The notes under the pieces: generated by a model
What the model was told of the DNA's origin: nothing
Databases searched by the model: none
What the model saw: the letters and a program-made list of their open reading frames with translations, nothing else
From: Caenorhabditis remanei
Taxonomy: Eukaryota > Nematoda > Chromadorea > Rhabditida > Rhabditidae
Direction: 5' to 3'
NCBI RefSeq assembly: GCF_010183535.1
Contig: NC_071328.1
Location: 1,550,001-1,614,000, forward strand
DNA length: 64,000 nucleotides
Position numbers and translations under genes: made by a program
Shown: positions 21,801-34,900 of the stretch, piece after piece
Layout of the letters: every line of letters begins with the position of its first letter
Position numbering within the stretch: the first letter of the stretch is position 1

Positions 21801-24800
21801 GAGAAAAATTTGAAAATCCGTTTTTTAACACGAAAAATAATTTAAAACCTCCAAAAATTAGTTTTTTTCATTTAAAAACCTGGTAAATCGATATTTTTCC
21901 AGAATTTTCAACTTTTTCAGCCAAAAAATGCACAAAAAACTCTTTGAAATCGGACATTTTCACAAAAAATTCAAAATTTTTCAAAAAAAAATTAATCAAA
22001 AAAATTATTTTTTCACAATTTTGGTTTTCGGAAATCCACTTTTTTAAGCGTTTTTCGCCTAAAAATCTCAAAATTTTCATATTTTTCCAGTTTTTTCAAC
22101 TTTTTCTACCAAAAACACTCAAAAACCACCAAAAATCGATATTTTAAATCGATTTTTGACGATTTTTCCACTCAAAAATACAGAAAAACTCTTTGAAATC
22201 GGACATTTCCAGTGAAAAAACTTGGAAAATCGCATTTTGAACAGAAAAAATGCAAAATTTTCACAACTTTTAGTCAAAAAGAGTGTTTTTACTTTTAAAA
22301 GTCTTCAAGATTCCGCTTTTTTTAGCTTTTATCGTCTCAAAATCTCAGATTTTTTTCAACTTTTTCAATCAAAAAACACTCAGAAACGCCAAAAATCGAT
22401 ATTTTACATAAATTTTTAATAAATTTTCTCGATTTTCCACTCAAAAATGCACCAAAAAACCGACTAAACCCTGTCTAGGCCCCCTAATTCTCTCGTGTTT
22501 TCAGTTTCAGCACAGATAGAAGTGATACCGTGTAAAGTGTGCGGTGACAAGTCGTCCGGTGTTCATTATGGTGTTATCACGTGTGAAGGATGCAAGGTAA
22601 TTAGTTAATTAGCAGGGCACGCTTGTTACAACCGCGCTCTACCGAAACCGCGAGAAAATAGTGTGCGAAATTGAGAGACGCAGAGAAAAAGAGACATTTT
22701 TCAAGGGCATTTCGGTGGAGCGCAGTTGTAAGAACTGTGCTGAGCTAATAATTAGCAGGGTAATTAGTGGTAATTAGCGAGTTTCCAGGGATTCTTCCGT
22801 CGCAGTCAATCATCGATTGTCAATTATCAGTGTCCCCGACAGAAGAATTGTATTGTTGACAGGTAAAAATGAAAAAAAGTTTTTTTTTCATGAAAATGCA
22901 TAATTTTCAAACGAAAAAACGCGTCAGAGGTGCGCCAGACTCCGATTTCGTCAAATGAAAATGTGACTGGCGCGCTTTTGACGCATTTTATTTCGTATTT
23001 CGTCCGAATATCCTAAAAAATTGGCAAAAAAAAAAAGGAAAATTAACTAAATTTTGGATTCTGAAGTGGGCGGAGCCTAATAAGCCACGCCCACTTTTGA
23101 AAACTTTTTTTGTTGAAAAATTGCTTTTTCCCCCCGTGAATCCAGGTAATTTAACCGGAAACTCTGAAAAATCAGTGAAAATTTTGATTTTCGAGATATT
23201 TCTATCCAAAAAATGCAATTTTTCGCCCATTTTTGGCTAAAAACTCCAGAAAAACCCCCGCATTTCCATCAAAATTCAACATTTTAACTGGAATTTTTCA
23301 GAGTTAACCGTAACCGCTGCCAATACTGTCGTCTGAAAAAGTGCATCGAGTTGGGAATGTCTCGAGACGCCGTGAAATTCGGCAGAATGTCGAAAAAGCA
23401 GAGGGAAAAAGTCGAGGATGAGGTTGGTTTTGTACATCAAATTGTCGATTTTTTGTGTTTTTTTTCTATTTTTTCGAATTTTTCGTTAAAAAAATCAAAA
23501 AATTTGTGTTTTTTTTGCTATGGCACACTTCTTACAACCGCGCTCTACCGAAACCGCAAGAAAATAGTGTGTGAAATTGAGAGACTCAGAGAAAAAGAGA
23601 CATTTTTCAAGGGGATTTCGGTGGAGCGCAGTTGTTTGAGCCGTTTTTTTTCAAATTTTTCGTTGAAAAAATCAAGAAATGTGTGTTTTTCCGTGTTCCG
23701 CGCATGTTTTTGTCCCCTTTTAACCAATTTTTCCAACTAATTGTCTGTCTGTGTGTCTGTTTGTCCGCTAATAACACTGTCGTTTTCCTAATTTTAACGC
23801 ACTTTTTAGCCGTTCTCTTTCACGCTGCCGAGCAGAGATCGCAAATGGATAACAGGTGAAAAGGTTCGCTCACTTATCACTGCAACAGGTTGCACTTTTT
23901 CCTTTTTTTTTTGGTGGTTGGGTTGTAAAAATAAGCAAAAATAAGAAAAAATTGAATTTTTTAAAGGTTTTAGATGAAAAATCCAGAAAATTTGGTGCCT
24001 GGGGTGGATTTACGCCCGTAAATCGACAATTTTCAAGTTTTTACTCGATTCAGATTCAGAAATTCAGTACTCGAACCCCCCGGATTTGTACTTTTTACAG
24101 TTTTTTGAAAAATTAAAATTTTGTCGATTTTCCAGGTTCGAATGCACAAACAGCTCGCCGAAGCAAGTGGACTCGGAGGGTATCACATCTATGGCGACTA
24201 CTCACCGCCACCATCACACAGTTATTGGTAGGTTTCATAGAGTTTTTGAGCAGAAAATTTGAATTTTTCGGTAAATTTACCATAGTTTTCGTCAAAATCG
24301 GGAAAAAAAAAACGATTTTCGACTTGGAAGTTTGAGTTTTTCACGATAAAATCAGCCTAAAAATGCATTTTTAACTCAAAAAACTGCATTTTTCGCTAAA
24401 TTTACAATAAATTCCGCTAAAATCGGCAAAAAAATCTGGTTTTAACTCAATTTTTTGAAATTTCCGCTCAATTCTCAATAGAGCGCGTTTTGGCTCAAAA
24501 ATCCGGAGTTTGCAATAGAGCGCATAAGCACACGATTCTAACTGGAAATTTCAAATTTTCCGCTATTTTTGCGCAAAAAATTTGGTTTTATTCGCTAAAT
24601 TTACAATAATTTCCTCCAAAATTTTTGAATTTTTCGCTGAATTCTCAATAGAGCGCGCTTCTAAACTGTTGGGGGCGTGGCTTATTAGGCTCCGCCCACT
24701 TTTCAGCTTCAATTTTTTATTTGAAAAATTCAATTTTTCCACAAAATACAAAAATCTGAGTTAAAAGAAATTTTGCAGTAGAGCGCTCATGCATTGAGAA

Positions 24801-27800
24801 ATTTTCACACGATTCTATTATCACAGCAAGCCTTCTAACAACCGCGCTCTACCGAAACCGCGAGAAAAGTGTGTGCGAAATTGAGAGACGCAGAGAAAAA
24901 GAGACATTTTTCAACGATATTCCGGTGGAGCGCGGTTGTAAGAACTGTGTCGAGAAACTGAACATTTCAAAATTTCCGACGAATATTTTTCTATAGAGCG
25001 CAATTGCATCATTTTCAAATCGAAACTTTCACTATTTTTTGCAGTTTCGACCAAAGTATGTACGCCCACTACCCATCGGGCACCTCAACACCAGTCAACG
25101 GCTATCCCATCCAAGTTCCCGCGGCTCCCGTCACTCCCATGCCTCAAAATATGTACGGAGCAACGCCATCAGCGACCGGAGCGCCTCCAGGAGCCCCCGG
25201 CCCTCACTACGTTGCTCATCAAGCGACGGGCGGAAGTTTCCCGTCTCCACAAGTGCCTGAGGAAGACGTCGTGTCCCGTGTGATCACCGCATTCGACCAA
25301 CAACACCACGACTACCGTACCCAAAACGTCGTCTGCGATGTCGATCCGGAGTCATTGTGCCATCTGACACGTGTCACCGGATGGGAGTTATTCTCGAATC
25401 AGTTGGATCCACTCGTCAAGACGATCATTGAATTCGCGAAATGTGTCGACGGATTCATGAATCTCCCCCAGGAGACGCAGATACAGTTGCTGAAAGGAAG
25501 TGTGTTCGAATTGTGTCTCATCTTTGCGGCAATGTATTATAATATGGATACGCATGCCGTCTGTGGAGAGAGATACACCATTCCATTCACATGTTTTAGC
25601 ACGGAAGACGCTGCTGAGGTTTGTGCAAGAAAACACACATTTTAGCACTAAAATCAGTGTTTTTCCCTGATTTTTTGGTTTTTTTTTGCTCAAAAACGTC
25701 GATTTTGAACAAAAATTGCGAGATTTTGAGCTTTTTCCGGTAGTTGTGCCTATTTTGCCAAAGTGGGCGGAGCCTTGCTTCAAAATGTGCGCTAAGATTG
25801 TAAAAAGTGGGCGGAGCGGCAGGGTTCTAGATTTTTTACTCCAAAACTGAAAAATTGAAAAATTTTCATCTAAAAACACTACAAGGTACCGTTTTCACGT
25901 TTTTAGGCACAAAAATTCGCGTTTTTCTAGATTTTTTCAGCGAAAACGACTTTTCGGTGTCAATTCTGAACAATTTTCATCAATATCGCCCGGAATTTGC
26001 AGTAAAACCCGCAATTTTCGCTCGAAATTGACGTTTTTCAACAGAAAACGAAAATTATTCGGGAAAATCTGTTTACAAGAATTTGAACTGAAAATCGACG
26101 GATTTTGAGCGATTTTCGCCGGTTTTTAGCATGAAATTATCGAAAATAGCCTAAAAATGCAGTATTATTAACCAAAAATGACTTTAACTAGTTCAATTCA
26201 ACCACAATTTTTTTTTTGAAAAAAATCGATTTTTTTCACTTTTTGACCGATTTTTGATCGATTTTTAGCCGAAATTTTCGATTTTAAATGCATTTTTCTA
26301 TTAAAAACCGCTATTTCTATCCCAAAACCTCGATTTTCCTCAAAACTTACGAGCTCTTCTCGTCGGCGGTACTCCGACCATCGATCGTCTCGGCGGCTCG
26401 TCGTCTGGCATCGTTTTTCGAGTAGAATTTCACTAAAACATTGATTTTTTCTTGATTTATTCGTTTAAAATGAAAAAATTCGATTAAAAACGCGGAAAAA
26501 CCATTAAAATCGATCCATTTGGTACCGCATTCGCGATTTGAATGAAAAGTTTCAACAAAAATCGTTTTTTTTTCAGATGCACCTGATCTCTGAAGTCCAC
26601 CAAACGCTCCACGAAATCGTCGCTCTCCAACCGAATACTTCGGAACTGGCACTCCTCGCCGCCGGACTTCTTCTCGAACAAGCGTCAACGTCTTCTTCAT
26701 CTGGAATCGGTTCACTCATCGATCCGACGACTATCGCCACGGCGGAAGTGCTGAAGACGGCCCTTCATCAGACAGTCGCATCGAGACTCGGATGTATGGA
26801 GACGACGTTGAATCGACTTCAAGCCGTCGAGTCGAGAATTCGACAAACCGCTCGCTTGCATCAGGAGGTCAGTTGTGCAAAAATGCGAAAAAAAATGCCA
26901 TAGTTGTCAAGACCCGAAGGCCCGGCTTCAAAAAATGACCCTTTTTTTCCCAATTTTTTTTCGAAATTTTCTCAATTTTTTATCGAAAATGTGACCATTT
27001 TTTACTATTTTTCAGATTTTCTTCTAATTCTGAATCATAGTCGAAAATTTTACTTTTTCGCTAAAAAATTCAAAAAATTCGAAAAAAATTTGAAAATTTG
27101 ACTTTCGCGCCAATTTGCCCGGGCCCTGATTTCGCCGACAAGGCCCGGGCCTTGAAAACTATGAAAAAAAGCAAAATTTCTGGAAAAAAGGATCCAAAAT
27201 TTTAAATTTTCCAATAAAACAAATTTCAAAAAGCCGGTTTTTCCATAAAAAACTCAGTGTTTTTTTTGTTTTTAGCTGAAAACCCGAGATTTTGCAAAAA
27301 ATTCATTTTAAAACTCGTCTATTCCATATTTTGTGAAAAATCCAATTTTTAAAATCGAAATTTTGAAGAAAATTGAGTTTTCCGTCTAAATAAAAAACCT
27401 AGAAAGTGGGCGGAGCCTAATAAGCCACGCCCACTCTCTTAGGGGCACTCTGTCTAAAAATGCTTGAAAAACGCGTCATAGGTACGCCAGACTCTTATTT
27501 CGTCAAATGAAAATGTGCCTGGCGCGCTTTTGACGCATTTTATTTTGAATTTTGGTAATTTTCTGCACTTTTCTGACCGATTCAATTTTGGATTCTGAAG
27601 TGAAGATAAGCCACGCCCACTTCTTCAAAATTTCTGAACATTTTTCGAAAATCGTGATTTTTCGATGAAAAAACTCGAAAAATTCGGAATTTCGGGGTTA
27701 TTTGACGCGTAGAAGTCGAAAAAAACAAGCAAAAAGAGATTCCGAACGTTTCGACCACCACGGGGATCGAACCCCCGACCCTTTGAGCGATAGGCACTGT

Positions 27801-28015
27801 TACCTTAACCACTCGGCCAGAATCAAAAAAGTTTCGAAAAATCGCTATTTTGGGGTTAAAAACGTCGTTTTTCAAGTTTTTAAGCGCAAAAAACCCTAGT
27901 TTCTTATGAATATCCCCTATTTCAGGCTCTCCAAAACTTCCGACTGTCGGACCCACACGCATCTGAAAAACTGCCGGATTTGTACAAAGAGTTGTTCACA
28001 ATCGATCGGCCTTAG
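18886..28015 (+). CDS. nhr-23: Nuclear hormone receptor NHR-23 (ROR/DHR3 orthologue)
   Basis: Exons: 18886..19040 (5' limit uncertain), 20890..21317, 22511..22596, 22789..22862, 23302..23422, 24136..24227, 25045..25618, 26577..26867 and 27926..28015. All phases close, giving about 636 codons. The DNA-binding domain spans exons 3-5: two C4 zinc fingers ([20 protein letters not shown], then CKGFFRRSQ), P-box CEGCKG and the ROR-type extension [14 protein letters not shown] Pro/Gly-rich hinge follows ([15 protein letters not shown]), then a ligand-binding domain in exons 7-9 ending in an AF-2 helix LYKELFT. This closely matches the C. elegans NHR-23 that I remember. NHR-23 is a nuclear transcription factor driving the moulting cycle. 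Exon 1 has no in-frame ATG and a weak acceptor, so the true start is in an upstream exon; an internal ATG at 20927 could start a shorter form. Several introns carry palindromes, and intron 7 holds an inverted copy of swsn-9 exon 1. Confidence 0.93.
19055..20500. repeat. nhr-23 intron with a ~150-bp tandem repeat
   Basis: Non-coding. It contains a GA/CAC-rich stretch (19060-19260), a run of about 15 G at 19340-19355, and about 2.7 tandem units of roughly 150 bp between 20060 and 20490, each beginning GATTTTAGGGTC and containing ATACCTGAAAATCGATTTTC. Confidence 0.7.
22622..22735. repeat. Palindromic repeat, family Q
   Basis: The element is about 110 bp. It starts TTACAACCGCGCTCTACCGA, has the middle GAGAGACGCAGAGAAAAAGA and ends GGTGGAGCGCAGTTGTAAGA, so the ends are inverted copies. 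It lies within an nhr-23 intron. Other copies are at 23525, 24833, 31979, 34991, 53787 and 59853. Confidence 0.85.
23525..23633. repeat. Palindromic repeat, family Q
   Basis: A second copy in nhr-23, in the intron after exon 5. It differs from the 22622 copy mainly at its right end (GCAGTTGTTTGAG). Confidence 0.85.
24833..24945. repeat. Palindromic repeat, family Q
   Basis: A third copy in nhr-23, in the intron before exon 7. Its central GAGAGACGCAGAGAAAAAGA and inverted ends are intact. Confidence 0.85.
26035..26545 (-). repeat. Inverted duplicate of the swsn-9 5' end (nhr-23 intron 7)
   Basis: This is the reverse complement of about 28841-29360. It includes 26351..26411, which is base-for-base the 61-nt first exon of swsn-9 with its ATG and GTAAGT donor on the minus strand. 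The flanking similarity is high near the exon and decays outward. It lies between nhr-23 exons 7 and 8, opposite to nhr-23 transcription. Confidence 0.9.
26900..27165. repeat. AAGGCCCGG-type repeat in nhr-23 intron 8
   Basis: Inverted CCCGAAGGCCCGGCTTCAAA and GCCCGGGCCTTGAAAACTAT ends flank an AT-rich middle. A close relative is at 57690-57905 and GGCCCGG arrays occur at 34560-34880. Confidence 0.7.
27757..27835 (-). pseudogene. tRNA-derived sequence (pseudo-tRNA)
   Basis: On the minus strand it reads GGCCGAGTGGTTAAGG (D-arm/box A-like), then CTATCGCTCAAAGGGTC, then GGGGGTTCGATCCCC (T-arm, box B). The 3' acceptor strand (GTGGTGG) has no pairing partner at the 5' side, so it is not a functional tRNA. 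It lies in the last intron of nhr-23. Confidence 0.6.
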
Positions 28016-28978
28016 AAGCAAAAAATTATGTATTGATTGTCCCAAAAACGTTTTATCCTTTCCATTCCCCCTTTCTACACATGAATCTCGTTTTCCCCGT
28101 TTGTCCGGTTATTTGTATAATAAGAATAGACCAAAGTCCCCGCCCCCCACTAAACCACGCCCCTTTTTTTAACAATTTCTGTGATCAGTTTTACCCGAAA
28201 ATAATTAAGTAGAGATAATAGTACTCGTCTGTTTCATTTTTAAAATGCATCCCAACATTCAACTTGTTCTTTTTTTCCTTTTTACCCTTAACCCTGTGTG
28301 TTATCGTGTACCATAAGTGTGCAAAAATCGTTTTTTCCCAAAATTTCCCTTAAAAATTCAGGTTTCTCCCTCCCAACCGCCTTTTTTCAATGTTTTGTGA
28401 TCAATTAATGTAAACGGGTCCCAGTAATTAATAATAATATTAATTTATTCGATGCCCCGCCCCCTTTTTTTTACCATAAACTCGCTTCCACACCATTCCA
28501 GTGTCTGTGCTTTAAGAAAATTTTAAAAACACACTTACCCCCATTTTCTCTTGTGTATTCCTTTAATTTATTACACTCTCTCGGTTCTTTTCTTACAAAT
28601 TCCTTCTCTGTCCCAATACATCTTTCCCCGCCCCACTTGTCGTGTTACATATAATCTCTGTTTTCCAGACATTCTCTGCCGATTTTTTCTCAGTGATATG
28701 ATAAATTATTTCGTCAGTGTAAATAGTTTAATTATATATCTTTATTTCACAAGATTGCCATCTTTTTAATACTTTTTTCCGCGTTTTTTCGCGAAGAAAA
28801 TCGAAAAAAAGGAGGAAAAAAGCAAACGCGCTCCACCGAACACCCATTCAAATCGCAACTGCGGTGCCGAATGGATCGATTTTAACGGGGTTTTTCGCGT
28901 TTTCTATTGAATTTTTCTGTTTTAAACGAATAAATCAAGAAAAAATCAATGTTTTAGTGAAATTCTACTCGAAAAACG
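28016..28978. other. nhr-23 3' region and swsn-9 5' flank
   Basis: No additional gene seen. T- and C-rich sequence follows the nhr-23 stop and probably contains its 3' UTR. The last 140 bp belong to the inverted duplication. TGTTTTAG at about 28950-28957, 22 bp before the swsn-9 ATG, is a possible trans-splice acceptor. Confidence 0.5.
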
Positions 28979-31900
28979 ATGCCAGACGACGAGCCGCCGA
29001 GACGATCGATGGTCGGAGTACCGCCGACGAGAAGAGCTCGTAAGTTTTGAGGAAAATTGAGGTTTTGCGATAGAAATAGCGGTTTTTAATAGAAAAATGC
29101 ATTTAAAATCGAAAATTTCGGCTAAAAATCGACCAAACCCGGTCAAAAAGTGAAAAAAAAATCGATTTTTTTCAAAAAAAAAAATTGTGGTTGAATTGAC
29201 CTAGTTAAAGTCATTTTTGATTGGTAATACTGCATTTTTAGGCAATTTTCGATAATTTCATGCTAAAAACCGGCGAAAATCGCTCGAAATCCGTCGATTT
29301 TCAGTTCAAATTCTTGTAAATTGATTTTCCCGAAATTTTTTTGGTTTTCTGTTCAAAATCGTCGATTTTCGCAAAAAATAAACAAAAATGGCATGTTTTT
29401 GAGCTTTTTTCGGTAGTTTTAATGCAGATTCCGAGTTAGTTTGATGAAAATTGACCAAAATCGATTTTTTCCGAAAAAAAAGTGAAAAATTAACTGAAAT
29501 ATGTTTATTACCGGTGAAAATATCAATTTTGATGGGGTTTTCTGTAAAAACTGCTAATATTTATCAATTTTGACTCTAGAACGTTGAAAAACTCACTTTT
29601 CAGCTTTTTTTCCCCTTCAAACCGCTAAAATTCTTGTTAGAAGCCTCAAAAGACGATTTTTCATCTAAAATCGATGACAACCCACATTTTAATCGTTTTC
29701 CTCACCAAAAATCGTCAATTTTTCACATTTTGATCTCAAAAACCTCGCAAATTGTCTCAAAATCACTATAATTAGGAGGCTTTTACACATTTTCAGTCGA
29801 AAACCCTCATTTTCCAGCCAAAAACCCTTATTTTGCTGCGAAAAACTCCATTTTCCAGCCACAAACTTGGTTTTCCACCCGAAAACTCCATTTTCCAGCC
29901 ACAAACTTGGTTTTCCACCCGAAAACTCCATTTTTCCAGCCAAAAACTCCTCATTTTTCAGCACCCCTTACTTCACAGCCGGTTCTTAGAGCAATATGTG
30001 AAAAATTAACGATTTTTTGATCAGCAAAACGACAAAAATATGGATTTCCCCTTGTTTTTAGGAAAAAACCCTCATTTTTCAGTCAAAAACTCGTTTTTTC
30101 CACAATTTTTCCACATTTTCACCTCCAAAATTTGCAGGCGGAGGCAACACGCCAGCGGCTTCATCCTCCACTCCTTCGGCTCCTCGCTCCTCAGCTCGCG
30201 CCGCAAAACGAGTGAAAAAAGAGGAGCCAGAAGAGGAGGAATACAAGACGAGTGATCAGGAGAAGAGCGAAGAAGAAGTGGAATCTGAGGATTCTGGAGA
30301 TGAGATGACGACGCCTTCAAGGGGAAAAACTCCCGGAGCCGGGAAAGGAAAGAAGAAAAGAGTTCCACTCACAGATTATCATTTGAAGAAGAAGAAGATA
30401 CTGGCGAGAAAAGCGGCGAGAGAGGCTGAAAAAGAGAGAGAAGCAGAGATGGAAGTGGAGGAAGTGGAGAAGGAACCGACTCCGCCCCCTCCACGGAAGC
30501 CGCCGGCGTTCTCGAGTTATACACCGATTCAGTTGATGCAGGATCATATCATTCGGAAACTTGTCGAGAAGGATCCCGATCAGTATTTCTCGTTTCCGGT
30601 TACAGAGGCAATGGCACCGGGGTATAGCCAGATTATTACGAAGCCGATGGATATGCAGACGATTCGGTTAGTAGGCGAAAAATTAGGTGAAAATGGGATT
30701 TTTCGAAGCGTTTTACCCGTGAAAAACGCTTCAAATGACCGAAAAAGCCACGAAACTACCGTAATTTGCAGTTTTGTGGACTGCAAAATACGGGATTTTT
30801 GTGCCAAGACACAAAATAATGCTGTTTTTGACGATTTGTTAGCTAAAAATGCTGAAAATCCACATTTTTGTCGTTTTCCTGACCAAAAATCGTCACGAAT
30901 CAACTGACGGAGTCAATTTTTCACATTTTGATCTCAAAAAACTCAAAAATTGTCTCAAAAGCACTATAATTAGGATATATGCAGATGAATAGGTTAGTAG
31001 GCTTAAAATTTTGTTGGAATTAGCTGAATTGGGATTTTTCGAAGCGTTTTACCCGTGAAAAACGCTTCAAATAAGCAAAAAAGCCGCGAAAAGACCGTAA
31101 TTTGCAGTTTACCAGACTGCAAAATACGGGATTTTCGTACCAAGACACAATAATACAGTAATCGGGATTTTTCGAAGCGTTTTATCCGTAAAAAACGACT
31201 CATATTGATAAGCCACGAAAATACCGTAATTTTCAGTTTTGCGGACTGCAAAATACGATATTTTCGTGCCTCGCTTCAAAACTGAGATACTGTGTTGAAA
31301 ACTATACCAAAATGTAGATCACAGCAATTTCTATACCGCTAACCTACCCCGGACCGGATAACGAATCGTTAATGTGCCGTGGTGCAGACAGCTCGGTCTA
31401 CTAACGGTTCTGATGTATGACACAGACTTTCAGTGACAAAAATTGATTTTTATCGATAAAAAACGAAAGAAATAATAAAAGAAAGGGAGAACTGATTGAT
31501 TTTGACACCGAAATAGAAAAAAACCGGTTTGAAATACTTTTTGCAAGACAAGATGTTGTATCACCTAATCGGTTGATAGTGCAATTCCATTTTTAGTCAA
31601 TAAATGATCTCGTTGACTCGCTAAACGCAATGTTACGTTGAAAGATATACGAAAATGTAGATCACAACGAGTTCCATTTCTCTGACCTACTGCGGACCGA
31701 GCCATATTGTACTTTAGTCCTGTCCGCGGCACATTAACGATTCGTTATCCGGTCCGGGGTCGGTTAGCGATATAGAAATTGTGATCTACATTTTGGTATA
31801 GTTTTCTACTCAGTATCTCAGTTTTGAAGCGAGGAACGAAAATCTCGTATTTTGCAGTCCGCAAAACTGCAAATTACGGTATTTTTCGTGGCTTTCTGGA

Positions 31901-34900
31901 GTATTTGTTCATCTGATGCGTTTTTCGCGGGTAAAACGCTCTAGAAATCTCGATGACTGTGTTATTAGCACGGCACCCCACTTACAACCGGTCTCTACCG
32001 AAACCGCGAGAAAATAGTGTTCGAAATTGAGAAACTCAGAGAAAAAGAGACAGTTTTCAAGGGAATTTCGGTGGAGTGCAGTTGTCACGAAAATCTCGTA
32101 TTTTAGAGTCCGGTAAACTTATCTGAAGCGTTTTTCAACTGTAAAACGCTTCAGAAAATTCCGATGAGAGTTTTGACGGATTTTCATGTAAAACTATCAT
32201 AACGTATCTGTATGATAGATTGATTGCAAACGCGCCCCTCTGCTAAAATTCTAAATTTCCCATTTTTCAGCGAAAAAATCGAGGATGGACTCTACCCATC
32301 ACTCCCGCTGATGAAAGAAGACGCTCAACTAATTGTGGCAAACGCGCTCCAATACAACCAACCGACTACCGTATTCTATCTAGCCGCGAAACGTCTCTCC
32401 AACCTCATCGCCTATTATTTCGGCGAGCAATATCTCCGATTCCTCTTCCATTCCCTCCCATCCGCCAACAAGATCCCATTCGAACTCGTCGGAATTCGTC
32501 CACTAGCTACCGTAACCCACGATAAACCCGTAAATCGGCGCAAGGCGTTTCTCAAAGACGGAATGACGTCAGAGGATTGTCTACAGAGCGCGGATGCCAA
32601 GATTCGAGATCGCCTTTCCGCGAAATTGCCGGATTTGAAATCAGCGTCGCAGAAAATGGCGAAACTTGGGTTTTTATCCGAGAAAAATGGGACGGTCGTG
32701 TTGAATGTGGTGGCTGGAGGGGATTCAGGGGATTCTGATAAGGGACCTCATCATCAGATGACGTCGTCAGAGAACAGTGCTCCACGACGAGTGACTCTCG
32801 GAGACATTGTCGGACCACTTGAAGAGGGAACGACCGGAATGATTCAGATGGCAGATCACCGTCTGTTCTCACAGGCGCCCGTCAATTATCTGAATTACGG
32901 TCCGTTCTCGTCGTTCGCACCGATGTACGACTCGACTTGGTCTACTATGACCAAAACGGATACTGACATGTTTTTGAGGGTTTACGGAGAGAAGTCGAAT
33001 GCGGCGGCCGCCGTTTCGATGCGCAGTTTTGTGGAGAATTGTCCAGAGTTTGCGGAGGTAAAAATGATGAACATTTGAGAAAACTGACGGATGGAAGAAC
33101 TTTCCGTGGCCTAGAAACACAAAAAGTTCAGCCAGCAGTTTACCATTTTCATACTTGTCAACGGGCCGAAACGGGCCGGCTCGTAACTCGCGTCAAAATG
33201 AATATTATGAGCTCAAAAATATACGAAAATGTAGATCTCGACGAGTTCTATGTCCGTGACATACTACGGGCCGGATGTCTATTCGTTAATATACCGCGGG
33301 CCGGACTAGAATGGCTTTTTTGGTCATTTTCGCGTTTTTTCGCACTTTTTCACGGCCTTTTCACGGCCCGCGGCACATTAACGAATAGCCATCCGGCCCG
33401 TAGTAGGTCACGGGCATAGAACTCGTCGAGATCTACATTTTAGTATATTTTTCAGCTCATAATATTCATTTTGACGCGAGTTACGCGCCGGCCCGTGTCG
33501 GCCCGGTTGACAAGTTTGAAGAAAGCGGACGGATGGAAGAACTTTCCGTGGCCTAGAAACACAAAAAAGTTCAGCCAGCAGTTTACCATTTTTGGGCTGG
33601 AAATTCGCTTTTTTGAGGTTTTTTGAGTATTATCTTTGGAATTTCCTTTTTTTCTACACATTTTGAAACAAATTCTCAAATTTCCGATATGAATGGCCTA
33701 GAAACCCAGAAATAGGAAAAACTAGTCCCCCAATTTCAGATCGTCGAAAAAAAGCTGAACGGATTGACGGATGACGAGCACTCGAAGACGATAAAGAATC
33801 TGAATCAAGAAAAAGATGAAATCGACGATTTGATGATGGAAAACGAAGAGTATAGGGTACGTGAGAAGATTCAGAATCCTCGCACACGTCTTCTGCTTTC
33901 TGAAAATTTGAAAAAATATATTAAATTTCAGAATCAAACCGTCCTCTCACTCCTCAACGATGTCACTAGTATCTCGAATTTCGGAATTGACGTTGGATTC
34001 TTGAAGGATATTAGACAGGAGATTCTCGTTCCAGTACCGGTGAGTTTTAGAATTTTAGAATTTTTAATAATCGAGACCGTTTTTAGACAGAATGTTGATT
34101 ATTTTGCTGAAAAATCCGGTGAAAAAATCGACTTCTAGCCCATACTTTCACACTTAGCTCCCCCCGTAAATCGACATTTGAACTCTGTAAAACGAGATAA
34201 CGCTCGTCTCGTAAATCGACACAAAGCACAGTAAATCTGAACGAATGTCGTAAATCGACATTACTCGTGTAAATCTACACTTCGCTTCACGTAAATCAGC
34301 TGCACTGTTTGAAAAAAGCAAGAATTGTGAATCTAGTCCCAATAGTTTCATGTCGATTTACGGAGTTTTTTTTTCAAATCACGCAGTGTTGATTTACGTG
34401 AAGCAAAGTATATAGATTTACACACGGAGCGTAATTGTAATGTCGATTTACGACATTCGTTTAGATTTACTGTGTCTTGTGTCGATTTACGAGCCGAGAT
34501 TCCTCTTGATTTACGGGGGGCTAATTGTGGAATTACGAGTCTAGAAATCCAGACTTGTCAAAAATCGGGCCGGCCCGGGCCGGGCCGAGATTTTTCCTGA
34601 TTTCGGCCCGGTCGGGCCGGGCCGGGCCGGGCCGAGATTTTTCTTGGCCCGGTCTGCCCGGATTCAAAAATGGGAACCCGTTTTTACGAAATTTTATTCG
34701 AAATTTTTAGAAAAAATAGAGTAAAAATGCTTAAATTATCATACATATTCACATTTTTCAGAAAATTTCAAAAAATTCCAAAAAAAATTCAAAAACTCAA
34801 AATGTTTCAAAACGAGCCGAGCGGGCCGGGCCGGGCCGGGCCGAGATTTTTTCTGGTCTCGGCCCGGCCCGGCCCGTGACAAGTCTGTAGAAATCGAGAT

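Noticed and set aside
28226..28270. CTGTTTCA motif downstream of nhr-23, resembling the piRNA upstream motif
   Set aside because: A single 8-mer is expected by chance in 64 kb, and it is in a likely 3' UTR. C. elegans piRNA clusters lie on chromosome IV.
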